DNA of 24,692 bases, from assembly GCA_964453035.1 (NCBI GenBank), contig CAYVOX010000035.1, positions 1 through 24,692 on the forward strand. The letters are read 5' to 3'. Positions within the stretch are counted from its first letter, which is position 1; every line of letters starts with the position of its first letter. The notes under the pieces are model-generated. The model made no database searches. It was not told where the DNA came from and was given only the letters and a program-made list of their open reading frames with translations. Origin of the DNA: CAYVOX01 sp964453035. GTDB taxonomy: Bacteria > Chloroflexota > Anaerolineae > Anaerolineales > Anaerolineaceae. Positions 9,108-17,857 of this stretch are shown here, piece by piece. Both the position numbers and the translations under genes were made by a program.

Positions 9108-9108
9108 T
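9103..9108 (+). promoter_or_regulatory. Possible -10 box for the TPR gene
   Basis: A perfect TATAAT overlaps the polA stop codon, 37 nt before the ATG at 9146. The -35 region is poor, and the ribosome binding site (GATGGTG) is weak. Readthrough from polA is an alternative. Confidence 0.35.
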
Positions 9109-9145
9109 TTATACACTCCAAAAATTTTTTCACATCGATGGTGCT

Positions 9146-11467
9146 ATGAGCGGCAATCAAGAAGCATTCCAAAAAGCGATGAACCAGGGCCATTCAGCAG
9201 CCTGGGACCAGTCCTGGGAGCAGGCGGCCGGTTTTTACCGCATAGCGCTGGAAGAATTTCCAGAGCACCCCACTGCGCTCTCCAACCTGGCTCTGGCACT
9301 CTACGAGATGCAGGATTTTGAGGCGGCTGCCCGTTTCTACTTAAAGGCAGCCCAGGCATCTCCCAATGACCCCATCCCCTTTGAAAAACTCGCCACCATT
9401 TATGAGCGCCAGAACCGCATCAATGAGGCCGTGCGCACGTCCATCCAGGCCGCTGATCTCTACCTCAAAGCCCGGGATGTTGAAAAATCCATTCTCAACT
9501 GGCGGCGCGTGCTGGCCCTGCAGGAAAGCCTGTTAGCCCGCACCCGCCTGGCAATGATTTTTGAGCGCACCGGCCGCAAACCGGAAGCCGTCAATGAATA
9601 TTTAGCCTGCGCCGCCCTGATGCAGCATGCCGGCGACCTGTCCAAAGCTATGCAGGTGGTTGAATATGCGCTGCAACTCATGCCCGAGCATGTGGAAGCC
9701 CAGCGCTCTTTGACCATGCTGCGTACCAACCAGCCGCTCTCCCGCCCTATTCGACCGCGCAGCACCGGCACAGGCCCCATTACCAAACCCGCCCCCAACC
9801 AGCTGGAAGCCCCCAAAAACACCCGGCAGCTCGAACCCATTGCCGAAACCAAGGCGGAGTCCATTCGCCAGCTGGCAGGTTTGCTGTTTGACCAGGCCGA
9901 AGAAACCGCTGCTCCCGTCACCGCCAACCGCCGTGGACTTTCCGCGCTCACCAAGGGTTCCGGCGGGTTAAGCGCAGCCAACGCCGACCGCACCCGCATT
10001 CTCATGCACCTGGGGCAGGCTGTCGATTCCCAATCCCAGGGGCAGGATGCCCAGGCTGCTGAAGAACTGGAGCGCGCCCTGGAAATTGGTCTCAAACACC
10101 CGGCTGCGTTTTTCCTGTTAGGCTGCCTCATCCAGCCCAGGGAAGCACATAAATCCTTGCGCTTTTTGCAGCAATCGGTCAAACATCCCGATTTTGCCCT
10201 GGGTTCTTTTCTGCTCATCGGCAAAACCAAATTTGCAGAAAACAACCTCCCCGAAGCTTCAGCCGCCTACCTGCAGGCTTTGCGCCTGGCGGATGCCTCC
10301 AGTGTGCCGCCTGAGCAGGCGGATGAACTCACCCAGCTCTATGAACCGCTCATTGATGACCATTCCCGCCAGAAAGATCCCGAAAAACTGCGCAAACTGT
10401 GCGAAACCATCACCCTCCAGCTCCTGCGCCCGGATTGGCGCGCCTACCTGAGCGCCGCTCGCCAGCAGCTACCCACCCAGGAACCCGGTGCACCTCCGCT
10501 GCCCCTGGCAGAGATGATCCTTGAAACCCAGAGCAGCCAGGTGGTTGAGCGTCTTTCACAGGTGCGCTCGCTGGCAGCCCAGAACAAGTTTACCGCCGCC
10601 ATGGAGGAGGCCTACCACGCCCTGCAATATGCGCCTACTTACCTGCCGCTGCACATTCAGATTGGCGATTTACTGGTCAAAGAAGGGCGCATCCAGGATG
10701 GTGTGGCGAAATTCTTGCTGATCGCTGAGTTATACAGCCTGCGCGGCGACTCAAACCAGGCCATCCACCTGCTTAACCGCGTGGTGCTGATTGCACCAAC
10801 CAACGTTACCGTCCGCAATCGCCTGATTGATTTATTGCTCGCCCAGGGCAAATCAGCCGAGGCTGTTCAACAGTACCTGCTCCTGGCGGAACTTTACACG
10901 CGCCTTTCGGAGTTGGATTCCGCCCACCAGACCTACAAAGATGCGCTCAAAGTGGCCCAGCAAGCCCACCTTGACCACGCCGTCCTGATAAAAATCCTGC
11001 TGCAGATTGCCGATATCGACGCCCAGCACCTTGAATTCCGCAGCGCGCTCAGCCACCTGGAACAGGTTCGCAGCCTCGACCCGGAAAACGGAGCCGTGCG
11101 AGCTCAGCTGGTTGACCTCAACTTCCGCACCGGGCAGGATTCCGCCGCGGTTGCCGAAGCCAGGCGGTACGTCAACCTTCTGGAAAAAGCCGGCACGCCC
11201 GAAAAAGCGGTGGAGTTTATCGAAGAAGCCATCAACGACCGCCCCGACAAGCTCGAATTACGCCGCATCCTGTCAGAGATTCATCAGCGTTGCGGGCAGG
11301 TGGACCTGGCAGCAGAGCAGCTTGAGGCTCAGGCACAGGGATTGCTGGCTTCGGGCAAACGGGCCGAGGCCATCGCAGCCCTTGAAGCCATCCTGGCAAT
11401 GAGCCCGAGCAACCCCGATAAATACCAGAAAATGCTCAAAAAACTGCAGGGGAATATGGGCAGGTAA
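9146..11467 (+). CDS. Large tetratricopeptide-repeat protein
   Basis: A 773-residue helical repeat protein that most likely works as a protein-protein interaction scaffold in the cytoplasm; no signal peptide or membrane span is seen. An N-terminal TPR array (about residues 10-195, e.g. PTALSNLALALYEMQDFEAAARFYLKA) is followed by a proline-rich, less ordered segment (about 196-285), then further TPR-like repeats to the end, dense from about 455 onward (LPLHIQIGDLLVKEGRIQDGVAKFL and similar units of about 34 residues). No catalytic domain is recognisable. The partner and process are not evident from the neighbours. It sits 38 nt after polA and ends at a strong terminator. Confidence 0.85.
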   Translation: MSGNQEAFQKAMNQGHSAAWDQSWEQAAGFYRIALEEFPEHPTALSNLALALYEMQDFEAAARFYLKAAQASPNDPIPFEKLATIYERQNRINEAVRTSIQAADLYLKARDVEKSILNWRRVLALQESLLARTRLAMIFERTGRKPEAVNEYLACAALMQHAGDLSKAMQVVEYALQLMPEHVEAQRSLTMLRTNQPLSRPIRPRSTGTGPITKPAPNQLEAPKNTRQLEPIAETKAESIRQLAGLLFDQAEETAAPVTANRRGLSALTKGSGGLSAANADRTRILMHLGQAVDSQSQGQDAQAAEELERALEIGLKHPAAFFLLGCLIQPREAHKSLRFLQQSVKHPDFALGSFLLIGKTKFAENNLPEASAAYLQALRLADASSVPPEQADELTQLYEPLIDDHSRQKDPEKLRKLCETITLQLLRPDWRAYLSAARQQLPTQEPGAPPLPLAEMILETQSSQVVERLSQVRSLAAQNKFTAAMEEAYHALQYAPTYLPLHIQIGDLLVKEGRIQDGVAKFLLIAELYSLRGDSNQAIHLLNRVVLIAPTNVTVRNRLIDLLLAQGKSAEAVQQYLLLAELYTRLSELDSAHQTYKDALKVAQQAHLDHAVLIKILLQIADIDAQHLEFRSALSHLEQVRSLDPENGAVRAQLVDLNFRTGQDSAAVAEARRYVNLLEKAGTPEKAVEFIEEAINDRPDKLELRRILSEIHQRCGQVDLAAEQLEAQAQGLLASGKRAEAIAALEAILAMSPSNPDKYQKMLKKLQGNMGR

Positions 11468-11486
11468 GCAAAGCAAAAACACAACT

Positions 11487-11519
11487 GTCCAGGTCTGGTA
11501 GGCCTGGACGGATTTTTTT
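11487..11519 (+). terminator. Rho-independent terminator after the TPR gene
   Basis: GTCCAGG (11487-11493) pairs with CCTGGAC (11503-11509), followed by GGA and a run of seven T. It lies 20 nt after the stop codon and ends the rightward 3379-11467 block before the convergent gene. Confidence 0.88.
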
Positions 11520-11553
11520 AACCCACCCCTGGCAGCAGCCAGGATACTTTAAC

Positions 11554-12504
11554 CTAATACCAGATGCGGAACCATTTGCTGGCAAAAAAGGTTGCCCCCC
11601 CACTTTCCGCTTGCGCCAAAACCTTGACCACTTCGTTCACCTTCAGCTCACCCACCTTAAAGCTCGCCTGGAAAACGCCATCGGCATCCACCACCCCATT
11701 CGAGAGCGGTTCCTTGCGCCCGCCGGGATATTCCAGAACCAGGTTCACCCGCGCACCCACCGCTGCACTCGATTGATTGTCATGCACCACCACCGAAACC
11801 GTCTGCTCTGCGCCAACCTGCGCAACAGATTTCAACACGAACACATGCATATGCGTTCCAGCAGGGTTCTGGGTTCTTCCAGGAATGTAATTCTTGCTCT
11901 CCGGTGGGATCTTACCCACGTATTTGATAAACGCAATGCGTCCGAGATCGGTGATCTTGATGGTCTCCCCATTCACCGCGTTAGCGCGGTATTCCAGGCG
12001 GGCATTTTCAAAATTTTGCACATAACCGCCTTCGCGCTTTTCCATGTTGGTGAGCGGGTTGCCGAAGTAGAAATCCCCGTTGAATTTATCGTAGAAATCC
12101 ACAAAAGCGTAACAGACATACTTTCCGGTAGCAGGGAAAAAGCGGCAGGTAGGGCTGTAACCGGGCACCTCCTCTGAAGAGGCTTCATCCTCCATGGACA
12201 TCCACCCCAGGTTCGCCAGCCGCACCTCGTAGCCCTTCTCGGTCAGGCGCAGTTCAAAGCGCGCCCGCTCAAAATACTGAACCCGCGTGCCGGTTGGATC
12301 AACCATCTCATCGGAAATCGGCAGGCCGAACAAGATCTTCGGGTTTGGCGCTTTAAGATAAAACTTGAGAAATTCGCCCCGCACCCATTTGTTGGTCTCC
12401 GGGAAGAACATGCCGTCACTGCTCTGTGCTGCAGCTGGCTGGCCAAAGCCGGAAAGAGCCAGAATGAGCCCGCAAAGGACAAAGAAAAAACGCCAATTTC
12501 GCAT
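11554..12504 (-). CDS. Secreted protein with a duplicated FFP/FGxP/VQxFE repeat and a C-terminal Ig-like domain
   Basis: A 316-residue exported protein of unknown function. I start it at the ATG at 12504; the longer frame only reads through the neighbouring gene. Residues 1-27 are a clear signal peptide (basic MRNWR, hydrophobic core, AAAQ cleavage site). Two related units follow: FFPETNKWV...FGLPISD...VQYFERARFE...LG and RFFPATGKYV...FGNPLTN...VQNFENARLE...LG, a tandem duplication of roughly 75-90 residues. The last ~110 residues (AQVGAEQTVSVVVHDN...ARVNLVLEYPGG...FQASFKV) look like an Ig-like beta sandwich. I recall this repeat type as common in secreted Anaerolineae proteins, but no function is established. 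It may bind cell wall or polysaccharide; that is inference. Confidence 0.75.
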   Translation of the reverse strand: MRNWRFFFVLCGLILALSGFGQPAAAQSSDGMFFPETNKWVRGEFLKFYLKAPNPKILFGLPISDEMVDPTGTRVQYFERARFELRLTEKGYEVRLANLGWMSMEDEASSEEVPGYSPTCRFFPATGKYVCYAFVDFYDKFNGDFYFGNPLTNMEKREGGYVQNFENARLEYRANAVNGETIKITDLGRIAFIKYVGKIPPESKNYIPGRTQNPAGTHMHVFVLKSVAQVGAEQTVSVVVHDNQSSAAVGARVNLVLEYPGGRKEPLSNGVVDADGVFQASFKVGELKVNEVVKVLAQAESGGATFFASKWFRIWY

Positions 12505-12538
12505 ATCTAAATTATACAAAAGTTTGAAAATAACGCAA
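12504..12538 (-). promoter_or_regulatory. Promoter of the secreted repeat protein, probably leaderless
   Basis: On the minus strand TTGCGT (12533-12538), a 16-nt spacer and a perfect TATAAT (12511-12516) are followed by six bases and the ATG at 12504. Transcription would begin at the start codon. No Shine-Dalgarno sequence is present. Confidence 0.68.
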
Positions 12539-12574
12539 GTCATTTTGTGACGAAATTTGGAAACATCTCCGTCT

Positions 12575-13069
12575 TCAGTCAATCTCCATGAAGTCCCCCG
12601 TTCCCGTTGCCAGGTCCAGAACGCACAATGAACGCGGTTCGCGCATCGCCCCACCCAGCGCGCCGGGATTAAGCACCCAGGTCGCGCCGATTTGTTCCCA
12701 CCGGCGCAGGTGCGTGTGGCCGTGCAGCACAAACTGGAACTTGCCGCTGCGCGCCAACTCTTCCACTGCGCCGGGTTGGTTGCCGTGAAGCGCTGCCACC
12801 GATGCACCCCCCAGCATCCCGCTGAACAGCGGCCCGGCAAAGTTGCCCGCGTCCACTGCCAGCAGCGTCTCGCGGATTTCCCCGCTGGCGGCATCCAGGT
12901 TGCCGTAAACGTAGATCACGCGGTATTCCACCAGTAACAACGCGGTTTCTGGCGTGGTCATATCCCCACAGTGCACCAGCATCTCAACCTTCTCGCGGCT
13001 GAGCCTTTCCAGCGCGCGGTTCAGGTTTGCCTGGTTGTTGTGCGTATCCGAGATGACGCCAATGCGCAT
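12575..13069 (-). CDS. YfcE/MJ0936-type metallophosphoesterase
   Basis: A 164-residue cytoplasmic calcineurin-like phosphodiesterase. The two-metal site motifs are all visible in order: GVISDTHNN, HCGDMTT, VYGNLDA, ALHGNQ and HGHTHLRR, followed by NPGALGG near the C terminus. Length and motif order match the short YfcE/MJ0936 family, which hydrolyses phosphodiester model substrates; the natural substrate is generally unclear. The ATG at 13069 is preceded by AGGAG at a short spacing. It lies 96 nt downstream of the DUF362 gene in the same direction, with a long hairpin between them, and may be cotranscribed with it. Confidence 0.92.
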   Translation of the reverse strand: MRIGVISDTHNNQANLNRALERLSREKVEMLVHCGDMTTPETALLLVEYRVIYVYGNLDAASGEIRETLLAVDAGNFAGPLFSGMLGGASVAALHGNQPGAVEELARSGKFQFVLHGHTHLRRWEQIGATWVLNPGALGGAMREPRSLCVLDLATGTGDFMEID

Positions 13070-13108
13070 CGTACTCCTGGCCTATTCGAACGTTACCCAC
13101 CATCTGCT

Positions 13109-13147
13109 GGGCTGCGCTGAAAGCTGTTGCCGCTTTCAGGGCAGCCC
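13109..13147 (-). other. Long hairpin between the DUF362 and phosphoesterase genes
   Basis: GGGCTGC-g-CTGAAAG (13109-13123) pairs with CTTTCAG-g-GCAGCCC (13133-13147), a 14-bp stem with one G/G mismatch and a nine-base loop. Neither strand has a T-run after it, so it is not a classical terminator. In the transcript it could stabilise or separate the two messages. Confidence 0.6.
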
Positions 13148-13165
13148 CCGCAGTTGATTATGCCG

Positions 13166-14329
13166 TCAATTTGCGGCGATATATCCCAGCGGCGCCCGTT
13201 CAATTTTCTCAACGGGCATGACATCCATCAGGTCGTACTGGCGCGAGCCGCAGCCCAGTCCCTCCAGGTACTCGGTTACCTTGTATGGGTCTTTCAGCGG
13301 GCCGTGCAGCCAGGCCAGCGGGTGCCCGTTGCGCTGCCACACTTCCAGCGAGGTAGGCACATGCTCTTCAATCAAAGGTTTGCGCCCGATTCCATCCAGC
13401 ACCGCCTGGTCCAGCGCCACGATATCATCCGAGCCGTAAATCCCCGAATCCGGTAATATGGGCAGGCTGGTGAAGCCAAAGCAATCGCAAACCGGGGTCA
13501 TATGCGTCGCCAACACCAGGTGGGTAGCCTTTTCCGGCTTGAACGTAGAAAGGGTGATGCTGGTGCTGATGGCGCAGGCTTCCTGGAAGGCATGGAAGTT
13601 AGCCGCGTCAATCTTCAGGCTGCCCTGCGGCGCCACCTGCAGGCAGCGTCCGCACTGGTTGCAGTTATCAAAATGCACGTGCAGGTCTTCGGGATGGTGT
13701 TTATCCTCAACCACCGCCCCATGCGGGCAAGCCGCGATGATTTTCTGGCGTGTTTCGGCATCTGGGCACAGCTCGCGGAACCAGTAAGGGTCAAAATGGT
13801 TGGTATCGTGCATCGCCGAGCGGGTGGGCCAGGTCATACAGCCCAGCGCCAGGTTCTTGATAGCCCCACCATAGCCGCAGCTGGGATGTCCCTTGGCATG
13901 CGCAAAATTCACCAGGAAGGTGGCATCCTCAATCATTCCCGCCACTCGCCATTCCTTCAAATTCTTAAATTCATGTTTGTGGACGTAATAATACGCTTCA
14001 TTGAGTCCAGCCGCCGGGTAGATTGGGCAGCCGAGCGTCTCTGCCGTGTAACCGCGCGATTCGGTGCTGCGCACGTCCCAGTCAATATCCACCACAAACG
14101 GCAGTCCACCCCCATCTTTGATGGCCTGGACAACCTTGCGCACAAAAACCGGGTGGATCGTTGAATAGGAAAGATTATTGCCCAGGTGCATCTTCAAAAC
14201 CACTTTTTCGCCCTTTACGCGGTCGCGCAGCTGCAATTTCTCAAGGATCAAATCCAGCTTGGCAGGCAATGTCTCCCTGGCTTCCAACTGGCACTGCCGG
14301 GCGTCACCGTAATACACTGTGCTTGTCAT
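13166..14329 (-). CDS. DUF362-family protein with a ferredoxin-like iron-sulfur site
   Basis: A 387-residue cytoplasmic protein of the DUF362 family, whose biochemical role is not established. The N-terminal two thirds carries family-type segments (KVVLKMHLGNNLSYSTIHP, VNFAHAKGHPSCGYGGAIKNLALGC). An embedded iron-sulfur motif follows: Cys223, Cys226 and Cys229 (NCNQCGRC). The fourth position of a normal CxxCxxCxxxCP is Ala233, but Cys201 followed by Pro (AACPHG) is 22 residues upstream and could supply the fourth ligand of a [4Fe-4S] cluster. The start ATG has GAGGAG upstream and overlaps the stop of the preceding small gene (ATGA), so the two are coupled. Confidence 0.85.
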   Translation of the reverse strand: MTSTVYYGDARQCQLEARETLPAKLDLILEKLQLRDRVKGEKVVLKMHLGNNLSYSTIHPVFVRKVVQAIKDGGGLPFVVDIDWDVRSTESRGYTAETLGCPIYPAAGLNEAYYYVHKHEFKNLKEWRVAGMIEDATFLVNFAHAKGHPSCGYGGAIKNLALGCMTWPTRSAMHDTNHFDPYWFRELCPDAETRQKIIAACPHGAVVEDKHHPEDLHVHFDNCNQCGRCLQVAPQGSLKIDAANFHAFQEACAISTSITLSTFKPEKATHLVLATHMTPVCDCFGFTSLPILPDSGIYGSDDIVALDQAVLDGIGRKPLIEEHVPTSLEVWQRNGHPLAWLHGPLKDPYKVTEYLEGLGCGSRQYDLMDVMPVEKIERAPLGYIAAN

Positions 14330-14604
14330 CGTTTCGGTCTCCTCTGTGCTGTCTTTTTTGGGGATGGCAGGTTAAACAACTCCGGGGCGCCTGCTTTGCG
14401 CATGCGCTGCTCTTCCGATTGCCTGGCCAGGCGCGGACCTTCCACCCACTGAGCGCCTGGCGCCTCCTCGCGCGCCATCTGCAGCGCTTCTTCAGCGCTG
14501 TTAGCCCAGTACGAGCCTGAAAAAGGCTGAACTTCACCGCCGCGTTTGGAGCGACCTTTGCCAGCAATCGCAATCACTAACCCTTCCACGAAGAATTGTT
14601 TCAT
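14326..14604 (-). CDS. Small hypothetical protein upstream of the DUF362 gene
   Basis: A 92-residue protein with no recognised family. It starts MKQFFVEGLVIAIAGKG, has a short central stretch that could form a helix (ANSAEEALQMAREEA) and ends in a basic tail (KKTAQRRPKR). The N-terminal hydrophobic part is too short and interrupted for a confident membrane span. Its stop overlaps the DUF362 start by four bases, which supports it being a real gene. The basic tail might bind nucleic acid, but that is only a guess. Confidence 0.65.
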   Translation of the reverse strand: MKQFFVEGLVIAIAGKGRSKRGGEVQPFSGSYWANSAEEALQMAREEAPGAQWVEGPRLARQSEEQRMRKAGAPELFNLPSPKKTAQRRPKR

Positions 14605-14617
14605 AAGGCCTAGTATA
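14604..14617 (-). promoter_or_regulatory. Possible leaderless promoter -10 for the small hypothetical gene
   Basis: TATACT (14612-14617, minus strand) is followed by seven bases and the ATG at 14604, with no Shine-Dalgarno sequence. The -35 region is poor. It lies just after the terminator of the upstream module, where a new promoter is expected. Confidence 0.4.
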
Positions 14618-14642
14618 ACTTATCCTGGACAAACCTTGCCAC

Positions 14643-14678
14643 AATAAAACACGGCCCCGTTTTGACGGGACCGTGTTC
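14643..14678 (-). terminator. Rho-independent terminator closing surface module A
   Basis: On the minus strand a stem of ACACGGTCCCGT (14665-14676) pairs with ACGGGGCCGTGT (14649-14660) around a four-base loop, with one wobble or mismatch, and runs straight into TTTTATT. It lies 18 nt after the stop of the PVTG protein gene. Confidence 0.85.
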
Positions 14679-14696
14679 AAAAGTTTTGAGAAGGTT

Positions 14697-14996
14697 TCAG
14701 GATTTGCGTTTTTGAGGCCACGCCAGGCCCACCACGCCGCCTACCAGCAGCGCCATCCCGCCCACAATCAACCAGTCCACATTGGCCGATTTATCTGTTC
14801 CCGTTACCGGAATCAGCGGGGGATTGGTGATCACCGGCGGGGGCGGCAGGGTCACCACAGGTTTTGTCGCCGTGGGCGACGGTGTAAATGTGATCCGCAG
14901 CAGTGGGCTGGAACTGGCAGTTTGCGTCCCTGTGAATAAGAAGACCCATGTCAGGATGAGCACACCCATCAGGATCACGATCGTTTTTGTTTTCAT
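14697..14996 (-). CDS. Small IPVTG-tailed membrane protein, copy A
   Basis: A 99-residue envelope protein. Residues about 1-28 are a signal peptide or N-terminal anchor (MKTKTIVILMGVLILTWVFLF). Then come a conserved ASSSPLLRITFTP, a threonine/proline-rich linker with PPPPVITNPPL, the motif IPVTG, one hydrophobic span (DWLIVGGMALLVGGVVGLAW) and a basic end (PQKRKS). The order motif, membrane span, positive tail is that of an LPxTG-type sorting signal, but the motif is IPVTG and almost no protein would remain to be anchored. It is a clear paralogue of the gene at 18424-18747. GGAGG precedes the ATG at 14996. It is the last gene of module A, 131 nt after the adhesin gene. Function unknown. Confidence 0.82.
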   Translation of the reverse strand: MKTKTIVILMGVLILTWVFLFTGTQTASSSPLLRITFTPSPTATKPVVTLPPPPVITNPPLIPVTGTDKSANVDWLIVGGMALLVGGVVGLAWPQKRKS

Positions 14997-15054
14997 GTCA
15001 AGCCTCCATTATGAATGATGATTCAGATTCGATGGCGTGACGGTTGCTCTTCCG

Positions 15055-15107
15055 CTCTGGTTGGCGGCGGGGCGCTCCCCCGCCGCCATGCTTTCACCAG
15101 ACCAGAG
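15055..15107 (-). other. GC-rich hairpin between adhesin and PVTG gene (module A)
   Basis: A perfect 10-bp stem, GGCGGCGGGG (15063-15072) with CCCCGCCGCC (15078-15087), sits inside a second stem, CTCTGGT (15055-15061) with ACCAGAG (15101-15107). There is no T-run on the minus strand, so it is more likely an mRNA-processing or stabilising hairpin than a terminator. It may set unequal expression of the two genes. Confidence 0.55.
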
Positions 15108-15127
15108 AGGTCGAGCTTCCGCGATCC

Positions 15128-17723
15128 TTATTTGCTCAACTGAGGCAGGAAATATGCCTTCTCTAACAGCATGACTGCCAGGCCCTTGAGTGGATCGCCT
15201 TCGACGGTCTGTTGACCGGCGTTGGAGATATCCACCAGCCAGTAGTAGTACTGGCCCTGAACCGGCGCGGAGCTATCAAGGAAGCCGTAGATGCGCCCTG
15301 CTCCGGTGCCGCCGGGAACCTGCGAAGCCACAAACCCGATGCTTTCAGCGGTCTGGAAGTCGTTGATTGTTGAGCGGAAGATTTCAAAACCGAGGTTATC
15401 GACTTCGATAATCGTCGCCCAGGCCAATTTGACTTCCATGCCCCTGGCCCATTCTTTCACAAAGTACTTAAGGGTCACTGCCGTGATGGACGTATTGCGG
15501 TTGGTGACGATTGCCTCCGCAAGTCCACCAGGAACCACTTCAGCGGGCGTGCCAACGTAAGTCACCAGCCACTCACCACCCGGGTTCTCTTCGGTAACGA
15601 TGTATGAACCAGGCAGCAGATTTTCCCACAGCAGCACGCCGCCATCAGCGCCGATATCCTTGCAGGCGCCATCCTCAGTTCCCAACGGGAAGGTGGGACC
15701 CTGGATGCAGATGGTGAAGATGCGGTCAGGTTCGTAGATTGCCAGCGCCCAGTCAACATTCTTGGTCACTTGCAGCGAACCGAGCTGTTCGTTGGTGAAG
15801 GTGCAGGTCACCGTCTCGCCGTCAGCCAGGTTAATGGCTGCAGGTGACTGTTCTTTACCCTGGATGGAGCTCACGCAAACCGCGCTGTCCAATCTCCAGC
15901 CTACCTTGGCAAGCTCAACCACGCTGTAAGCGCCTGTGCCGAGAACAACCTGGTGCGGAGTTGAGGCGTCCTGCAGGAAGAAGTTGGCATCGCTCCAGCT
16001 GGGATTGAACTCAAAACTCGCCAGGCTGCCGCTCGGGATGGTTACTTTATCCACGATGATCGTGCCCTGGTTGCGGATAATGGTGTTGGTCACGCTCACC
16101 GCCACCGCGGCGGCTGCGTCACCCTTCACAATGGTCGCCGGGCTGCNNNNNNNNNNNNNNNNNNNNNNNNNNNNNNNNNNNNNNNNNNNNNNNNNNNNNN
16201 NNNNNNNNNNNNNNNNNNNNNNNNNNNNNNNNNNNNNNNNNNNNNNCGAACGTGCCGGTGAAGCCGGAGGTCAGCGGGTTGAAGACCTTCGAGATCTTCA
16301 GGTAACCCTCGGAGCGTGAGTTGGTGAACGTGCAGGTGATGTTATCCCCTTCTGCAACGTTGACGGTGATGGTATTGGTGCCGTTCCAGGTCGGGTTACC
16401 CGACGTATCGGTGCAAACCACGTTATCCAGCGACCATCCCGTCGGGATGTTTTCCGTGATGGTGTGGGCAATGAACTGGGTTGCATCCCGAATTTCAAAG
16501 ACTTTGGTGTTAGCCACCGTGCCGTCATCCACCAGCGGATCCATCAATCCCAGCGTGGTGGTAAAGGGGAAGGGGGTTGCTCCTTCAGGAGTGGCCTGCT
16601 TGATAATGGTGATATACGCCGGGTAGATGACCGCTTCCGCGCTCAACGAGCGGTCCATCACGCCCACATTCAGTTTCTTGTCGTTGGTTTCGTCTTTCCA
16701 GTTATCAATGTGCATGTGGTACGGTGAGCCCGTGATCGAAACCGCCGAGTTAAGCAGGCCCCAGTCCGCCCGGGTGGCGATGTGTCCGCCCCACGCCAGG
16801 ACGATATCAGTAGAATTAGCCGTGAAGTAGATGTTGATTTTGGTGGCAGTGTCGCCTACATAGCTCACCGGGTTGATGTACGGGTCCAAACCGGTGATGG
16901 TGCCGCCGTACATGGTGAACACGCCCGGTTCCTGCACGGCGCCGTTGGCAATCCAGTTCGCGTCTGATTGCATGAAGGTATCAGGCGGGATCGGATAGGT
17001 ACTCGGCGCGCCGGAGCACAACCCGGCAGGCAGCCCGGTCAACGAAACGCAGGGATCTGCGCCCGTGATGGTGGCATTGAAGGACTTGAGGTAATCCAGG
17101 GCATGTTTGCTGGCCTTGGTGGTATCCCAGCCAATCAACACGCTGTAGGTATCGCCTACAATCAGGTTTTGAAACCGCGTGCGGTAGGGAACCGTGTCGC
17201 CTTCAAACAGCGGGCCATCATTGTTGCCCGTCACCCAGCCGGTGTTTCCGCTCGAAACGCAGGTGTACGTCGCCGGGTCAAACACGCTCGGCGGGTCGCA
17301 CTGGAACAGGTTCTCAATGCTCGGCGGAGCAGCATCCGTAAAGGTAGTAGTAGCGATCCGCCCGGAGGGAATGCCGGTGGCCGTCACGGTGTAGCTGGCG
17401 ATGAACCAGGAGGGGAGATTAAAGGCAAAAACGATCGACCCGTCCGCCTGCACGTAGGGGTCCACCTCAGAATCGGTCTCCAGGATCCAGGGGTCATCAT
17501 AATCATCGTTGACCAGGATGTGCACCCGGGTATCACCCTGCCAGTTCTGGCCGGTTAAGGTCACCAACTCACTTGGAGCGTAATCCAGCTTATCGCTCAC
17601 GATGGTTGGAACCACGTCCTGCGCAAAAGCCGCGCGCGGCGCTGCCATGCTGAAGAGCATGACGAGCACCATCGCAATCCAGGCGAAGCGCGTCCATCTC
17701 ACTTGATTCTGCGATTTGTTCAT
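15128..17723 (-). CDS. Secreted SpaA/prealbumin-repeat surface protein, interrupted by an assembly gap
   Basis: A large exported adhesin-like protein; about 492 N-terminal and 339 C-terminal residues are visible around the 100-N gap. I chose the ATG at 17723, preceded by GAGAGGG, over an upstream TTG; it gives MNKSQNQVRW plus a signal peptide ending AAFAQ. The N-terminal ~380 residues are beta-rich with several Cys. Next come several repeats of about 100 residues resembling SpaA/Cna-B prealbumin folds (ENIPTGWSLDNVVCTDTSG..., NLADGETVTCTFTNEQ..., LPGSYIVTEENPGG). The last ~115 residues are an FN3-like domain (VKLAWATIIEVDNLGFEIFRS, YYYWLVDI) ending in AYFLPQLSK. The two halves are assumed to be one gene; reading frame across the gap cannot be tested. 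It is controlled by two tandem leader elements upstream. Confidence 0.78.
16147..16246. other. Assembly gap of 100 N
   Basis: Exactly 100 N, the conventional placeholder for a scaffold gap of unknown size. It falls inside the repeated SpaA-like domains, where short reads would be expected to fail. The number of repeats in the protein is therefore unknown. Confidence 0.97.
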
Positions 17724-17857
17724 TTGGCCCTCTCTCTCTGTTTTCTCATGGAACAATGGTTATAAATGACTGTACCTTGCGATCAAGAGCTTTTTTTGAA
17801 GAACACCCGTCTTCGAAATTATTCAGGTTCAGCTCCGATACGGTTTCCCCGCCGTAA

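Noticed and set aside
11554..12894. A 446-residue protein starting at 12894
   Set aside because: The first ~130 residues only read the phosphoesterase gene out of frame. The signal peptide, the promoter and the ATG at 12504 mark the true start.
13109..13147. Rho-independent terminator between the DUF362 and phosphoesterase genes
   Set aside because: The stem is strong, but neither strand has a following T-run.
16119..17756. Frameshift or two separate genes in the adhesin region
   Set aside because: The apparent frame change spans a placeholder gap of unknown length, and the domains on both sides are of the same repeat type, so no frameshift can be claimed.
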